Below, one piece after another: positions 51,711-64,000 of a stretch of DNA of 64,000 nucleotides (position 1 is the stretch's first letter; every line of letters begins with the position of its first letter). A model generated the notes under the pieces. It had not been told where the DNA came from. It saw only the letters and a program-made list of their open reading frames with translations, and ran no database searches. The stretch spans positions 30,758,934 through 30,822,933 of the forward strand of contig NC_063151.1 in NCBI RefSeq assembly GCF_020921035.1, in the 5' to 3' direction. Origin of the DNA: Rhodamnia argentea. Its lineage: Eukaryota > Streptophyta > Magnoliopsida > Myrtales > Myrtaceae. The translations under genes were made by a program, and so were the position numbers.

Positions 51711-53790
51711 AGGTGTTCGATGTCTCTCTTGGAAGTTAGGAGCAACGGTGGATGCCTTCTCTATCTCTATGTTTGTCATCTTTTAGGGTTTTTTTTCCCA
51801 ATCAACAAATGTAGGATGTCGCTGTGTAACTGTTTCGGACACACTAGTAACTTAGAACTCACCCAAGCTTCCTTTGTTTTTACCCCCTTTTTCTCCGCCG
51901 AAGTGTTAGGTTATATCGTGAGCATTGTTGTTTTTCCCATCTTTATTTATCAGTGGCACATTCTTTGAATTGTTTCTTGCTTTTTTTTTTTAGAAGAAAA
52001 TTTGTTACATGGAAGTGTTGGGAGGCATTTTGGAGTTTCCTTCTTCCTTCGTATCTGCATGTTTTGGTGTCTTTAGTTTCCCTATGAAGCACATGAAGCG
52101 TGGGCTTGTGCATGATGTGCTTGGACGTCATTATAAGGTTTCGATCCAATGTTTGAAGCTGATAATATTACAGAGCAGTCTGGCCTGGAATTTGTGTCTT
52201 GGTAACTTGATGAGAGGGCATTGGGCGAAGTGACCGTGTTCATGAAACTTGATGTTGTGCATGTTTGAAGTGTGTTGAGTGAAGTGAAGAGAATGCGTAG
52301 AAAATCACCATGTCCTGCTTTTGCGGTTGAAAGTAAGTGTTATTTCTGTATAGGTAGAAATTCACGTGCAGGATTTTCATCATTTTTATATATAGGGAAA
52401 TCCATGTGTTCCAATCAACTAAGCTATTGAGTGAAATTGAATGTTTCAATAGCTCCACAACTGAATAAAATCTCGGGGATCCAATCCTACATTGGCAAAC
52501 GTAACTGAATTAATAGGCACCGGAGGAAAGTGCTTGGGAAATTTGTGGCTTCTTTTGTATATTAGCCCACGTTTCCCCTTGGTTTTGACAGGAAGCTTTT
52601 TTTTTTTTTTTTTTGGGCCCTTGCCTGGGCTGGCGAGGTGGTGCGAGGGCGGCTGTCGCTCGACGCTCACCTAGGTGAGGGCAAAAAGGAAAAACTCACA
52701 TAGCTAATATGATCGAATTAGCAAGAGGTGAAAATGTTTAAAACTGAATAGGAAAAGTGAAAAAAGGATTTAGTACTTTTTTGATAATTTTTCTCTTATA
52801 ACTATGTTAAGATTTGGATATTTTTTCTTTTATCCTTATCGGTCAGTTTATCATATATTGTCAATTCACTCTGGAGTTTCACTTTTTTTCTTGGGAAAGC
52901 TCTTAAATTTTCACTTGAAAAAAAAAGGAAAATAAAAAAGAACTCCCTTCATTAACATTTGATGCATTTAACGTGCAAAGTCGCTTTTAGTATAACGTAG
53001 TAGAATACCCATGTGCTAAACCAAATTCAAACCATAACCCTTCCATTCATGTAATTTGCAATACAAAGCCACAAAGGGGTGAGCAACGGGTGAACTGAGA
53101 TTGCATCGAACCCAAAGATTCAATCTGATTCCTCGCCCCTGCCTGAACTTACTAATTTCCCGAAAAAACACATTGAAATTTTTTCGATTGGCACACACGA
53201 ACCACGGTCGGTCTCTGTCTTCTGAAGTGCTTGCGAAAGCTAACCGCTTGCCCTTCAAATGTCACGGGCCTGACCGGGCCAATAGAATTGCTCGATCCGT
53301 AGTTACCTTTGGCCATAGCTACACAAACCACCCGCCTAAATGCACATACCATAAGAATTCTAAATTTTAACAGAATTAATTTGAGTGTGGAAAGCAGAAG
53401 CAGTATTAAAATGCTGCGGATCATGGATTGGAATGGTAATTTAATATTTGTCTAAAATTAAAACACGCATTGTAAGTCATTAAAAATTGTGAAAGGAGTT
53501 TTAAATGATTTTATAGCTGATTTGAAAAGCCGTATATATACTTTCAACATTATTAACTATCTAACTTCAATCTGCTCGAGAAACTACGCGCATGGCAGCA
53601 ATTCTGCTTCGGAGCGGAAGTTAATCGTTCAATTTTTAGAGAGAAGTAGAAAAATGAAATTCGTAACAAGAAACAAAAAATGTTTTTTTTTTTTACTTTG
53701 TCAAGTGGCTCCAAAACTACTTTTGGAGCAAAAAAATGCTTTAAAAGTAGAAAAATGAAATTACGTAACCAAACGAATTTTTGCTCCAAA
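51711..53790. other. 3' flank of the Alba gene and intergenic sequence
   Basis: The first several hundred bases are likely 3' UTR. A GC-rich stretch near 52600-52690 next to a T tract (GGGCCCTTGCCTGGGCTGGC) looks like the core of a truncated MITE-like element. Near 53590-53790 phrases such as AAGTAGAAAAATGAAATT occur, as in family M5. No gene seen. Confidence 0.45.
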
Positions 53791-53796
53791 TAGGGG

Positions 53797-54400
53797 TGTG
53801 CATGGTCCAGGTCGGTCCGACCTAGTGAGAATGCTAACACCAATTGTTTATAGAAATCTAATTCTTGAATCTAAACGAACAACTTCCAATTTAAATAATC
53901 CAACTTAATAAGACATATACATGGCCATCATACAATCATCACATGAGTGTTGATAATCCTAAAATAATGAGAAAATACTAAATTAAGATGGAGACGAGGA
54001 GAGGAAGCGGCAAGTTGACGATGCCAATGATCGCGATAGGTCTCGCCAATGGTCGTGAGACGCGAAAAGAGCGACGATCCCGACGAGCGAGAGACGGGAT
54101 CGTGAGAGGAGCAAGCACCTAGAAAGCTATGTTGAGAAGGCGAGACGTGAGCGTCAAGCAAGAGGAGAAGAGTGAGTGTCAAGCGGAAGATGAGAAAATT
54201 AGTTTAATTAGTCTTAAAAAATTTCTATTTTTTTTGTAATTATGTATATATATTTGGGATGGTCTCGTCCGGTCCCATCCACCATGGAACCGGGGATTGG
54301 ACCGCTCGATCACCGGTCCTATTTGTTAAGATGGGGGACCGGACCACCCCCGCAAGGATCGAACCAATTGGTCCGGTCCAGTTTGCTCACCCTAACTCCA
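53797..54400. mobile_element. MITE-like element (family M7) with GGTCCGGTCC ends
   Basis: The left end TAGGGGTGTGCATGGTCCAG is mirrored imperfectly by the right end, which reads back as TAGGGTGAGCAAACTGGACC. GGTC/GACC-rich palindromic phrases lie inside both ends. The middle (53990-54180) is GC-rich without a known domain. Related sequence is at 25205-25600. A hAT-like non-autonomous element is plausible. Confidence 0.5.
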
Positions 54401-54624
54401 AAAATATTGTCATCCCCACCCTAAAAAGAGCAAAATGTAAACACTAAGCCAAGCATTTTTTTTAAATTATTAAAATAAATAAAAAAAGAGAACCAAAAGC
54501 GAGAAAATTAACTTGCGGAGAAAGAAAAGAGTGCGAGCGAGACTGATGCATTGCTGCTCCGATAGCAAAACCAAGCTTCAAACCCTAGATTTCCATTCCT
54601 TCGCCCCTCTCCCTCACCAGATTC

Positions 54625-54697
54625 GTAAGCACGAAGGTCTCTGTCTTTTCCTCGATTCGATCGATTTCAATTGATTTCTCTCTCTTTCCTCTTTCAG
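54625..54697 (+). other. Probable 5' UTR intron of RPN3
   Basis: A donor ATTC|GTAAGC and an acceptor CCTCTTTCAG|AGCAGC, with a T-rich tract before the acceptor, lie 70 bases upstream of the start codon. Inferred from splice-site quality. Confidence 0.5.
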
Positions 54698-54766
54698 AGC
54701 AGCAATCGGTACCCGCAGATTGATTTGACTCCGTGCTGTTGCGAGTTTCAACGCAGTTTCTCCGAG

Positions 54767-57700
54767 ATGACTCAGGACGTGGAAATGAAGGATCACCCGA
54801 CTCCGTCGCACTCCGTCTCTTCAGCTGTTCCCTCGACTCTGCAGCGTAAGTCTTTGGTTTGTCGTTCAGTTGGAGGTTTTCCTTCGTGTTCTTAATGGTG
54901 AACTCCCGGGAAATAGATTTGAAGGAGATCGCTACGCTGATTGAGACTGGTTCCTACGCGAAGGAGGTCCGCCGAATCGCTCGCGCTGTGCGCCTCACCA
55001 TTACTTTGCGCAAGAAGCTGACCGCACCAGTGCTCACTGCGTTTCTTGATTATGCCCTAGGACCGGGTTCTGAAGCTCGTTCTCGGCTGTCTGCTTATCT
55101 CCCCAAGGTATGATTTTGGTGAATTCTCAGTTTCACTGAACTTTCCTGAACTCATGTCACTTTAGCTTAAAACTTAGCTTTTCCAGAGTTTTGTTTTGTT
55201 TCGAAATTTTTGCTTGGATATCTGTTCCGTGAGGTATGCGGTTTAGGTATGGGAAAGTGTTGTCTTTTAAGTGCCGGAGTTGATGGAATTTAGATGAAGA
55301 AGGTGAATGATGTGGCTCATAATCTGAGGTGTTTCTAGATTCTTAATCTACATTTGATTGTCCTACGATGTTCGTTACTTTTGAGTATTGCTGTGTTGCT
55401 GAGGTAGTTGGACTAGGTTAATGAGGAATTTAAAACCAAAAGAGAAAGATTAATTAAGAATTGCATTATATGGCGCTTCAATCTATTGTTACTGTGACTC
55501 TTAGATCTTATTTTGACCAAAGGCAGAGTATGAAGGTAGTAGTCCCGATGCCAGATGTTACTTATAAGGTCCACTATATGTAGCAGCTGAAGTAGTTGAT
55601 GTTATTAAAGATACATCTGTGTAGAAGTTGCAGAAATTTGGTTGTCCTTTATCAAGTAGGTCACAAGGGTTAAAAATGGCTAGTCAGTTGTCCAGAGCTT
55701 TCAGAAGACTCTGATTATTACATGGTACTCAGATGAAGGTGAATGGTTAAGTTGATCTGTCTCGAGAGAATTATCCTTTTCATTAACAATAAATAGAAGT
55801 TTCCAGTAGGCGCTTACGTTGAGTTTCAGGATGATCTTTCTTCCTGATCTGTGCATTTTAAGAGGGAGTGAACGGGTTTTTCCTCCTAAAGCACATCTCA
55901 CACAACACTTGCACAATAAGCTGTCAAAAGACATAAAGCATAAATTAATTCCATTGGAATGCTAATTTGGATGATTAGAGATTGTTTCAGAAAAATGAAG
56001 TATTTGTATTCAGAAAAAGTTGAGGCTCTAGTCCATTTTGATTGAAGAAAAATGTCATAGACAATGAGATAACGTTACCATGGTGGCTTTAAGATAAAGT
56101 CTGTCTCTTCGAGGTGCAAACTACTATCCGCTTGTCTTCTCCATTGACAAGCTGGACAAGTTCTAATGTTGATTTCACTTCTGCTGTTATTATTCTGAGT
56201 AATGTCTGCACGAACTAAATCTAGTGATTCATTGTGCGTGAGTTGTGAGTGTGATAAACTGAAGTACCTTAGGATTGAATTGGATGTACCATGGGATTGA
56301 TATGAAAGTTGTCGATATTTTCTTTGTGAGAGCACCTTCGAATGTACTTAAATCAGTTGATATGTTGTTTTTCTTGCGATACCTGCAGCTGCCAACGAAA
56401 TAATGCATTGAGCTGTGTTTTGAAACCCTTGATTTATTGCTCACTTGATTTTAAAATGAATTACTCGCCAGAATGTGATATCCTGTTTTGAAGGAGCAAC
56501 ATTGTAGTATGTATAGCAGGTCTTGAAAAGGTGACACGGAATAAGTTTCCTCCTGATATTGGTTTTGTAGGAAGATGAGCACGATATGGAAGTCGATACT
56601 GCATCATCGGCTAATCAGGCTCCCGCGAAACATGTGTTGCCTGAGCTTGAGATCTACTGCTACTTGCTTGTGCTGCTTTTTCTAATTGATCAGAAACGCT
56701 ATGATGAGGTAGCAATAGCTTTTTCACTTGCCTCATTTCCTTGTCCCTGTAAAAGTCCCTCACCATTTATACTTTCAGGCTAAAGCTTGTTCCTCTGCTA
56801 GCATCATTCGGCTGAAGAATTTAAACAGGAGAACCATTGATGTATTAGCTTCCAGATTGTACTTTTACTACTCGTACTGCTATGAGATTACGGGTGATCT
56901 TGCAGAAATTCGGGGGTATGTCAGCTCAATGTTTTTAATCATCTGGAAACTGTTCCTCCTCTCTTAGTGGACTTATGTGCTCACTGCAGTGACCTGTGTG
57001 TGCATATTTTATGCATGCGTGTCTGGTCATTCTACTTGGACATAATAATCGGGTATTTCGTTTTTTTGTGTGATATCATTATATTTGGGGCAAGTCCAAT
57101 TTTCATTAGTTTGCATCAATAGAAGTAGATATCTTATTATACCGAAACTCAGAGTAGACTAATTCTGTTCACATGAAATGCAAGCGGTATCTGCCTTCTG
57201 TTATTAGCTATACCACTGTACTTTTTATATGCATGCATTGTTATGGCATCATATTTATATATGCGGACGGGGCATCTCGATCAATAATAGATTCTATTGG
57301 ACTCCTAGGGGTTGGTCTGACACCGACAGCAGGAAATATCAAGGAGTGGGTTATGTTATTGAGATTTACCCTGTGCATCTTATGTTTTCAGGAACCTTCT
57401 TGCTTTGCATCGAATTGCAACATTGCGCCATGATGAGCTGGGGCAGGTTTGTCGCTGACCTTCTAAGTAAGGATGCAATGTTTGGGATGTGGAAACTTAC
57501 GTATAATTTATGTCATGTTACAGGAAACTCTTCTCAACCTATTACTTCGTAACTATCTCCATTACAATCTTTATGATCAGGCGGAGAAGCTGCGTTCTAA
57601 GGCACCAAGGTTTGAAGCGCATTCAAACCAGCAGGTAAAGAGAGATATCCAACCATGATGAGAATTTATTTATCATTCTCTGTCTCTTGCAATTTTTTAT

Positions 57701-59322
57701 GGAGATTTTTCGTGGACTTCTCTTTCCATTCATTTTATTAGAGCATCCTGTTTAGGTGCCTATTTATTAACAAGGGAGTCTTTTTCATTCTGTTTTACCG
57801 GCTCATCTTATGTGACCTAGTCATTCTTACTTTTGCATACTTCTATTTACTTTGGTCCTTATTTTAGGTAATGTTGTTGACTAAAAGTGCATGCAGCCAA
57901 TTTTGTTTATGATGGAATTGTTTCCCTCTGCAGTTTTGTCGCTATCTTTTTTACCTTGGGAAAATACGTACAATTCAGTTGGAGTACACCGATGCAAAAG
58001 AGGCTCTCCTACAGGCTGCTCGGAAAGCCCCCATTTCGGCTCGAGGATTTCGAATTCAGTGTAACAAGTGGTCTGTTTTAGTCCGTTTGTTGCTTGGTGA
58101 AATACCAGAGAGGACTATCTTTATGCAGAAAGGGATGGAAAAGGCTTTGAGGCCATACTTTGAACTGACCAATGTAAGTATGAGTTTGGCATATCTGGAA
58201 TTGTGCCCGTGATCACATTCATCTGCTTTCTTTACTGAACTTATGTTGTGATATAGTAGTATGGCATGTTTCCGGTCTTTTTCCTTGGTAGTGAAACACA
58301 TAAATATTTGAGTGGAGAGCAAAGAGTATGCTAGCTCAGAACCACATGCCGCCTTTGAGCAGTATGGCCTGTTCTCAAGTTGCAATAATGTCACTGTTTC
58401 TTGCTCTCCTTGTTTTGTGGATTTGTTCTAGAAAGCATGACAGAAAGAAAATGACGAGGACTGTTTTCAGTTGTTATGACTTATGGAGAGTGCTTGCCAT
58501 CATTGGACTGAATTTTATCAATTTGTAGTTTGCTATTATAAGCTATTTGTCACTAGACAGAACGAGCGTCTATTATCGTTATATGAAGATGGAAACAATT
58601 GAATAGTATCAGTCTCCCAGGTTCCAAATTTTGAATGTAACAAGGTCTGGCTGAAAATGGTCATTTTTGTCTTGTTTACTACTCCCCAAAATGGGCTTCT
58701 GTCAAAAACTGTTTGAACCAACTTTTAATACAGTTTGCACGATGAACTTTCGAACTATGTTCTCTTTTACAACCATGACTAAAAGAAGCCTCATTCCTCA
58801 CTTATTCAGGCTGTTCGGATTGGTGATCTGGAGCTCTTTAGGACTGTTGCAGAGAAGTTTGCTGCAACTTTTAACACAGACAGAACCCACAATCTGATTG
58901 TACGACTGAGGCATAATGTCATCAGGACTGGTCTACGCAATATCAGCATCTCTTATTCTCGAATCTCTCTTGAGGATGTAGCCAAAAAGCTGCGTCTGGA
59001 CTCGGCAAACCCTGTGGCAGATGCAGAGAGCATTGTGGCCAAGGCCATCCGCGATGGAGCAGTTGATGCCACTTTGGACCGTACTAATCGGTGCATGGTA
59101 TCAAAGGAGACCGGAGACATTTACTCAACAAATGAGCCTCAGATGGCATTTAACTCTCGGATAGCATTTTGTCTCGACATGCACAATGAAGCTGTCAGGG
59201 CCCTGCGGTTTCCACCGAACACACACAAGGAGAAGGAGAGTGCAGAGAAAAGGCGTGAGAGGCAGCAGCAGGAGCAGGAGCTTGCCAAGCATATTGCGGA
59301 GGAGGAAGATGATGACTTTTGA
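54767..59322 (+). CDS. RPN3: 26S proteasome regulatory subunit RPN3 (PSMD3)
   Basis: Scaffold subunit of the 19S lid. Eight coding exons (54767-54845, 54917-55107, 56571-56708, 56779-56915, 57392-57446, 57524-57634, 57934-58173, 58810-59322), all GT-AG, sum to 1464 bases or 487 residues, the plant family length. The N-terminus is short and acidic ([16 protein letters not shown]). It is followed by helical repeats ([57 protein letters not shown]) and a C-terminal PCI domain with [19 protein letters not shown] and [11 protein letters not shown]. The tail is charged ([20 protein letters not shown]). No broken exon. It resembles Arabidopsis RPN3a/EMB2719. Expected in nucleus and cytosol, assembled with RPN5-9, 11 and 12. 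Confidence 0.97.
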
Positions 59323-60880
59323 ACGGGATGATGTTTCTTGGTGTTTTCTGTCGGGACGAGCTTCATTTATCTGCTCTTGAAGTCTTTGCTTCATGTGGTG
59401 ATGTGCTTTTGGGGATACTATCTGTACTCTGCTAGAACATTGTTGGCATTGTGTTCTTCCATTCCTAGCAAGCAGGAGCAAACTATGGTGCGAATACTTG
59501 GAGGGAAAGGAGGTAGGACAAACTAGTTAGTATGATGGCGGAGCTAGAATGCTTGAATTTATTGGATTCATCACTCAGCGTTACTTTTGACAACCTTCTG
59601 TTCTGTCGTCCTTCGTTTTTATCGGTTCTTTTACTTGACATCTTCCCAAGACGCCTGTGTATTTTTTTTTTCTTGGCATACGTGATTGGAACCTTTTAAT
59701 ATTTCTTTTCTCCAGGATGCTTCGTCTTTTACGTGCAAGCATGTGCAAACATTGGGTGGCTAGATGTCTAAATGTTGAGGAGTGAATCTCTCATTGTGCT
59801 TCCAAAGTTTCCTTGACTGTGAAACAGTTAGCATCCGCGAAAAAGCAGGAGTAGCGGAATGAAAAATCCTAAGGCAAACGATGCTTTCTCCAATGAAAGG
59901 GCATTTCGGATTGAGAATTGGATTTGTGCATAATAAAATTTCATCTTTTCTTTATTTGGGACCAGAAGTATGAAATCACTCTTTCAACTGCTCAAAGGAA
60001 TTCCAATTCCTGTCGGTAGATCACGAATGCAATGCCCGTGTCCGGCTGGGTCCTTTTGGCATAATTGTCAAGGATAAGGAAAAGAAGGAAAGAGATTCTC
60101 TCAAAGTCTCAAGGTGGAAACAACCAAGAATCCTTTACCAGCCTATCCCTACTGGAGAAATACATAAACAACTCATCCGTCGTCTAAATGCCAAAAATGG
60201 GTCATGTGCACTTGACCAGAATAATGGTGTCTGTAATCTGCATCATATGCTTCGCAGAACTACCCATGTGAAGCAGCAATCGGTGATCTAGGCAAATACA
60301 TTATCCTAATCCCACAAAAACAAAATTGAGTAAGCGATTTTTATCCTTTCACCTAACAATAATGTATTTCGTTGTTTTAGACGACACGGATATTCTGACC
60401 TTCAGCTTGACCAATCCCACAAATACACGCAACCGCTCCTGCCCCATCCATAGAGTGACTATTGGCGAACGCGACTTCTGGAGATTAATTTGGGCGAGAG
60501 ATGTTATGATTTGAATGTAATACTCATCGTAATAGAACCAAACGCTTTACTATCCAGTTTAGACTAAAAAAAAAATTCAATAGCTAAAAGAAACTCAATG
60601 TAGTAGCAAGAGGGACTCCGGAAAAAAACAAGAGCAATTGGTCGGAGGCAATTTTGATTTGTTCACGGCTCTTCTTGGGGGAAGATGCATGTGGATTTTG
60701 GCGCCGACGGGTAACGAGAACGTGGGAATGATTGAATGAAAATCAGAAAATCATCAGACATTGCAAGGAGAAACAATTCAATTGTTGGTAAGTCTTTATT
60801 AATGCGCTCTCTCTTCATGTTGGGATCAAATGTTCGGTTTTTTTTTTTTTTTTTTCCACTGATGTGTTGGAGTTGGACTT
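59323..60880. other. RPN3 3' UTR and intergenic sequence
   Basis: The first few hundred bases are probably the untranslated tail of RPN3. The rest holds no recognisable gene or transposon. A T tract of about 20 bases lies at 60838-60856, just before the expansin core promoter. Confidence 0.5.
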
Positions 60881-60885
60881 TTCCT

Positions 60886-60892
60886 ATTTATA
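60886..60892 (+). promoter_or_regulatory. TATA box of the expansin gene
   Basis: TATTTATAG in the context TTTTCCTATTTATAGTTTGC, about 80 bases before the start codon at 60972, leaving a short leader of about 50 bases. Confidence 0.5.
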
Positions 60893-60971
60893 GTTTGCTG
60901 CTATCGGGTTCCTAGGAATCCCTCTCATTATCTCCCTCCTCTCTGTTTCTTCCATCTTGGGCAGCTGAGAA

Positions 60972-62158
60972 ATGGCGAAACCCGGTTTTGCAATGGCGAC
61001 TCTTCTTGCGTGCACTTGCCTTGCTGTGACGACTCTGGATGCCTTCTCTCCCTCAGGGTGGACTCGAGCCCATGCCACCTTCTATGGAGGGAGTGATGCT
61101 TCAGGAACCATGGGTAATTCGCCCTTCTTTTGCCTTTCATGCTTCAGGAAAAGGAAAAATTGTAGCTTTCTTGACACCCAGAACTTCCCTTGAACGTCAG
61201 ATTCGTCTCTGACCTCACGTTGCTTGCTTTTTTGGGCTGTTCCGCTGGTAGATAAGTCTTGCACAACCAGCTTTGAAGCCTTGTGGGCACGGACAATATC
61301 GTGTCGGCTTGGCGGCCGGTAGTTTGGGGCTTCTCGGTGTACTAATTGCTCATTCGTCTTTGGTTTGCACTTTGCAGGAGGAGCTTGTGGATACGGGGAT
61401 TTGTATTCAGCTGGGTATGGGACTAGAACAGCTGCTCTGAGCACTGCACTGTTCAACGAAGGTGTTTCTTGTGGACAGTGCTACAGGATCATATGTGACC
61501 ACAATGCAGACGCCCAGTGGTGCAAGAAGGGAGCTTCCGTAACCGTCACCGCGACCAACTTTTGCCCTCCCAACTTCGCTCTTCGGAGCAATAACGGCGG
61601 TTGGTGCAATCCTCCCCTCCAACACTTTGACATGGCTCAGCCTGCGTGGGAAAAGGTCGGCATCTACAAAGGCGGGATCGTCCCTGTCTTGTTCCAAAGG
61701 CATGTCCTTCTTGTTGCTCCCTCGTCTTCCTATCAGAATCTAAGATAAAACTACCATAATCGTGGTCAGGCTTTAAGGAATTACAAGCACTTGTGATGCA
61801 TATTCAGGAGGAAACACAATTGCTGATGACCGATCACTATGAATCTTGCAGGGTCCCTTGCAAGAAGCACGGCGGGGTGAGATTCGCAGTCAACGGTCGA
61901 GACTACTTCGAGCTCGTCCTCGTCACCAACGTTGCGGGAGGCGGATCGATCCAATCTGTTTCGATCAAAGGGTCGAGAACTGGCTGGCTGGCTATGTCAA
62001 GGAACTGGGGGGCCAATTGGCAGTCCAACTCCTATCTGAACGGCCAGTCTCTATCTTTCAGGGTCACTACTACCGACGGAGAGACTCGGGTCTTCGAAGA
62101 CATCGCGCCATCGAACTGGGCTTTCGGCCAAACGTTTTCGAGCTCCATACAGTTTTGA
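60972..62158 (+). CDS. EXPA: Alpha-expansin
   Basis: Secreted protein that loosens plant cell walls by disrupting cellulose-xyloglucan contacts. Three exons (60972-61113, 61378-61699, 61852-62158) give 256 residues. A signal peptide (to about residue 24) is followed by the mature start [20 protein letters not shown]. The catalytic-fold-like domain has [16 protein letters not shown], conserved cysteines, the alpha-expansin phrase TATNFCPPN and the HFD motif ([13 protein letters not shown]). The C-terminal wall-binding domain has [19 protein letters not shown] and ends [11 protein letters not shown]. The second intron uses a GC donor (CAAAG|GCATGT) with a normal CAG acceptor. This is the only reading that joins FQR to [11 protein letters not shown]. 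The position next to RPN3 points to Arabidopsis EXPA11 (At1g20190) as syntenic counterpart. The exact subgroup was not resolved. Confidence 0.95.
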
Positions 62159-64000
62159 TTCAGTGAAGGGTGTGAGGGCATGAGAGTGAAGCCCTGGAAG
62201 TTCAGAAAGTTTGGTTCACTTGCTGGCAGAGGCGTGCTTGTTGCTTTCAATGCTTTTGCAGAAGCAGCCCGCCATAGTCTGGAGGAGAATAGTACCAACT
62301 TCAAATCTATGCGGAGATGAGACTGAGAGATCAGATGTAGTCATTTTAGCTGTTTCTATTATACTCTGATTCGTTGGATTAATGCGGAAATCAATAAGAT
62401 GCACAAAGAAATAGCAGCTTGCTCGCTTGGGAATAATGTAAATTCACTTTATATGCTTGTTGCAAGAAAATTATCTAGGACCCTTGCATAAGATTTAACT
62501 TGGGAAGATCAGCCAACTTGATTTTCAGGAGATTCCTAAAGGTTTTCCCCCCGTGTCGGCCTTGACAGAAAACCGTTTATGTCATAATCAACTGATCGTT
62601 CATGCTGTGTCGAGTTATGTTGGGTCACTTTGATCACACGGAAAAATCTCCAAGCGGGTTTGCGAGGAGGAATTTGGGCCTACCTGGACTCCGTGTTTTC
62701 TTCGCTTAAACTTGATAGATGGCCGGCCATCGCCTGACACTGGCTATCGGCAAAAATGAAAGGAAAAAACAGAAAAAGGCAAAAGAAAATTTAAAAATTG
62801 TCCATATTAGTGTCGGTATGCCACGTAGAATTTTCGGCGTTGAGTGGACCATCATGTCAGCTTTTTTCAGTTAAAATTGGTTGAAATGCTTATATTGATA
62901 AATTGTCAAAATATTTATGATTGAATTAATGCAAGCGAAAAAAAAAATTAATGCCCACCATTCGAACAAAAAAAAAAAAAAACTATGTTACTAAAAGGCT
63001 ACACTTTTTGGCGGCAATCAGTTGGTTAACTGAGGTTATTGATACGAAACTCTTTATTGGTTGAACTCCAATTCCTGTCCTGTCCGACCAAACATCATTC
63101 ATCTGAATTTTGTGGGGCCCATTTCTGCTAACGAACCTCCCTTAATCGACGTTATATCACCTAATCTTCCTTTTACTTACTCTATAATCAAAGCCTCAAC
63201 AAAGAGGAAGAGGAAAAGCAATAGGCTGATGCACTTTGGTGGCTTCCTCGCTGGCTTTGTAATGGCTTCTTGCCCTCGTCGTGTGTCACCTCATGCAAAT
63301 TCTTCAGCGGTGCTCTCTAATTTTTAACTTATAATCGCTGAGAGATTGGTCGGTTTTCGGTGGACCACAAAACAAAAGAATGGACCGATATTTCGTGAAT
63401 CATATGCTCGAAGAGTTTTCTAAATCATAGATGACGTATACAATACATTTCATATATCAATCTATCTTTTTAGAGTAATGAGATGCGATATTGCACGTCG
63501 CATGATTACTTTTAGGCAATTCGTCTCTCTTAAATCGAGAAAATCTTATCATGTCAAAAACTTTAAGCGATTCAGTGGACATTAGAAATCAGATTTACCT
63601 TGCCGGGTAGTTGGCTTATCATCCTACACAGGACAAGAATGTAAGGAAGATAGAATGAATTAGGATTGGAAGGAGGTCAGTTGATGAGAATGTTCTGGTT
63701 ACCACGGAAAGCAAAGTGAGCAGTTGACGTCCTTGCTCAAAGGAGTTCATACGTCGCACGACACGGTACGACATCACAGGTTGTCGTTTTTGTGAGGTTC
63801 GCGTCGAGACAACAACTCCACTCAAAAAGGAGTGAGCCTTCTTGATCACCAAATCCACTGACCCGCCATTACGTCCATCCCTCTTGTTGGTAACAACTCC
63901 TGTAGCTCTCTGAGTTCTCGCTCTCTCTCTCTTCACTATAGATAGCCCATCTTCTACTTTGTCTGAGTTTGCACACGAACACTAAGCATTTTGATCGGAT
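62159..64000. other. Expansin 3' flank and intergenic sequence to the right edge
   Basis: The first 300 bases are likely 3' UTR. About 62690-62950 is a half copy of an M2-family MITE-like element (TATGCCACGTAGAATTTTCG, AGTTAAAATTGGTTGAAATG). The open frame at 63061-63327 matches nothing I know. The last 100 bases (CT repeats, then CACTATAGATAG) could be the promoter of a gene beyond the window. Confidence 0.45.

Noticed and set aside
61082-61456. 124-codon minus-strand ORF across the expansin first intron
   Set aside because: Overlaps expansin exons in antisense, with no domain and no splice signals of its own.

Overview
This is nuclear DNA from a flowering plant. The genes carry many GT-AG introns, are spaced several kilobases apart, and sit in AT-rich sequence full of short inverted-repeat transposons. 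The proteins are typical of eudicots. The repeat style (many MITE-like elements opening with 'fail to match' tracts such as AAAAGTCCTAAACCTATT and carrying GC-rich cores) makes me lean toward a woody eudicot, possibly Myrtaceae. That last step is inference from memory and is weak.

Layout. 1-10.2 kb is gene-free. Two inverted copies of a 3.2 kb sequence (1-3188 and 5731-8935) face each other, and a 0.77 kb direct repeat (4961-5730 and 9360-10143) borders the right copy. 11.0-30.5 kb is an old tandem duplication. Each copy carries one RING-H2 gene of the NEP1-interacting-protein type (11408-12526 and 28154-29259) followed by the 3' end of a V-ATPase subunit B gene. In the right copy the V-ATPase gene is whole (30139-34432, minus strand). 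In the left copy only a decayed 3' piece survives (about 23400-23690), and the block has been opened up by transposons. The largest of these is a 6.3 kb CACTA element (13603-19891) carrying fragments of at least two host genes, UPF1 and poly(A) polymerase, and probably an F-box/LRR gene.

35-42.7 kb is repeats. 42.8-62.2 kb is the gene-dense part, all on the plus strand: a thioredoxin-fold secreted protein (42868-45463), an Alba-domain RNA-binding protein with RGG repeats (48657-51710), proteasome lid subunit RPN3 (54767-59322) and an alpha-expansin (60972-62158). I could assemble every one of these, and the V-ATPase gene, exon by exon into open frames of the expected family length.

The genes are not an operon and serve different processes: vacuolar acidification, secretory redox-fold protein, RNA binding, protein turnover, wall loosening and ubiquitination. 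Their order (V-ATPase B, thioredoxin-fold, Alba, RPN3, expansin) matches, as I recall it, the order of the Arabidopsis genes At1g20260, At1g20225, At1g20220, At1g20200 and At1g20190, so this is a conserved eudicot syntenic block. The most notable items are the gene-capturing CACTA element, the transposon-expanded segmental duplication, and the large inverted repeat at the left edge.
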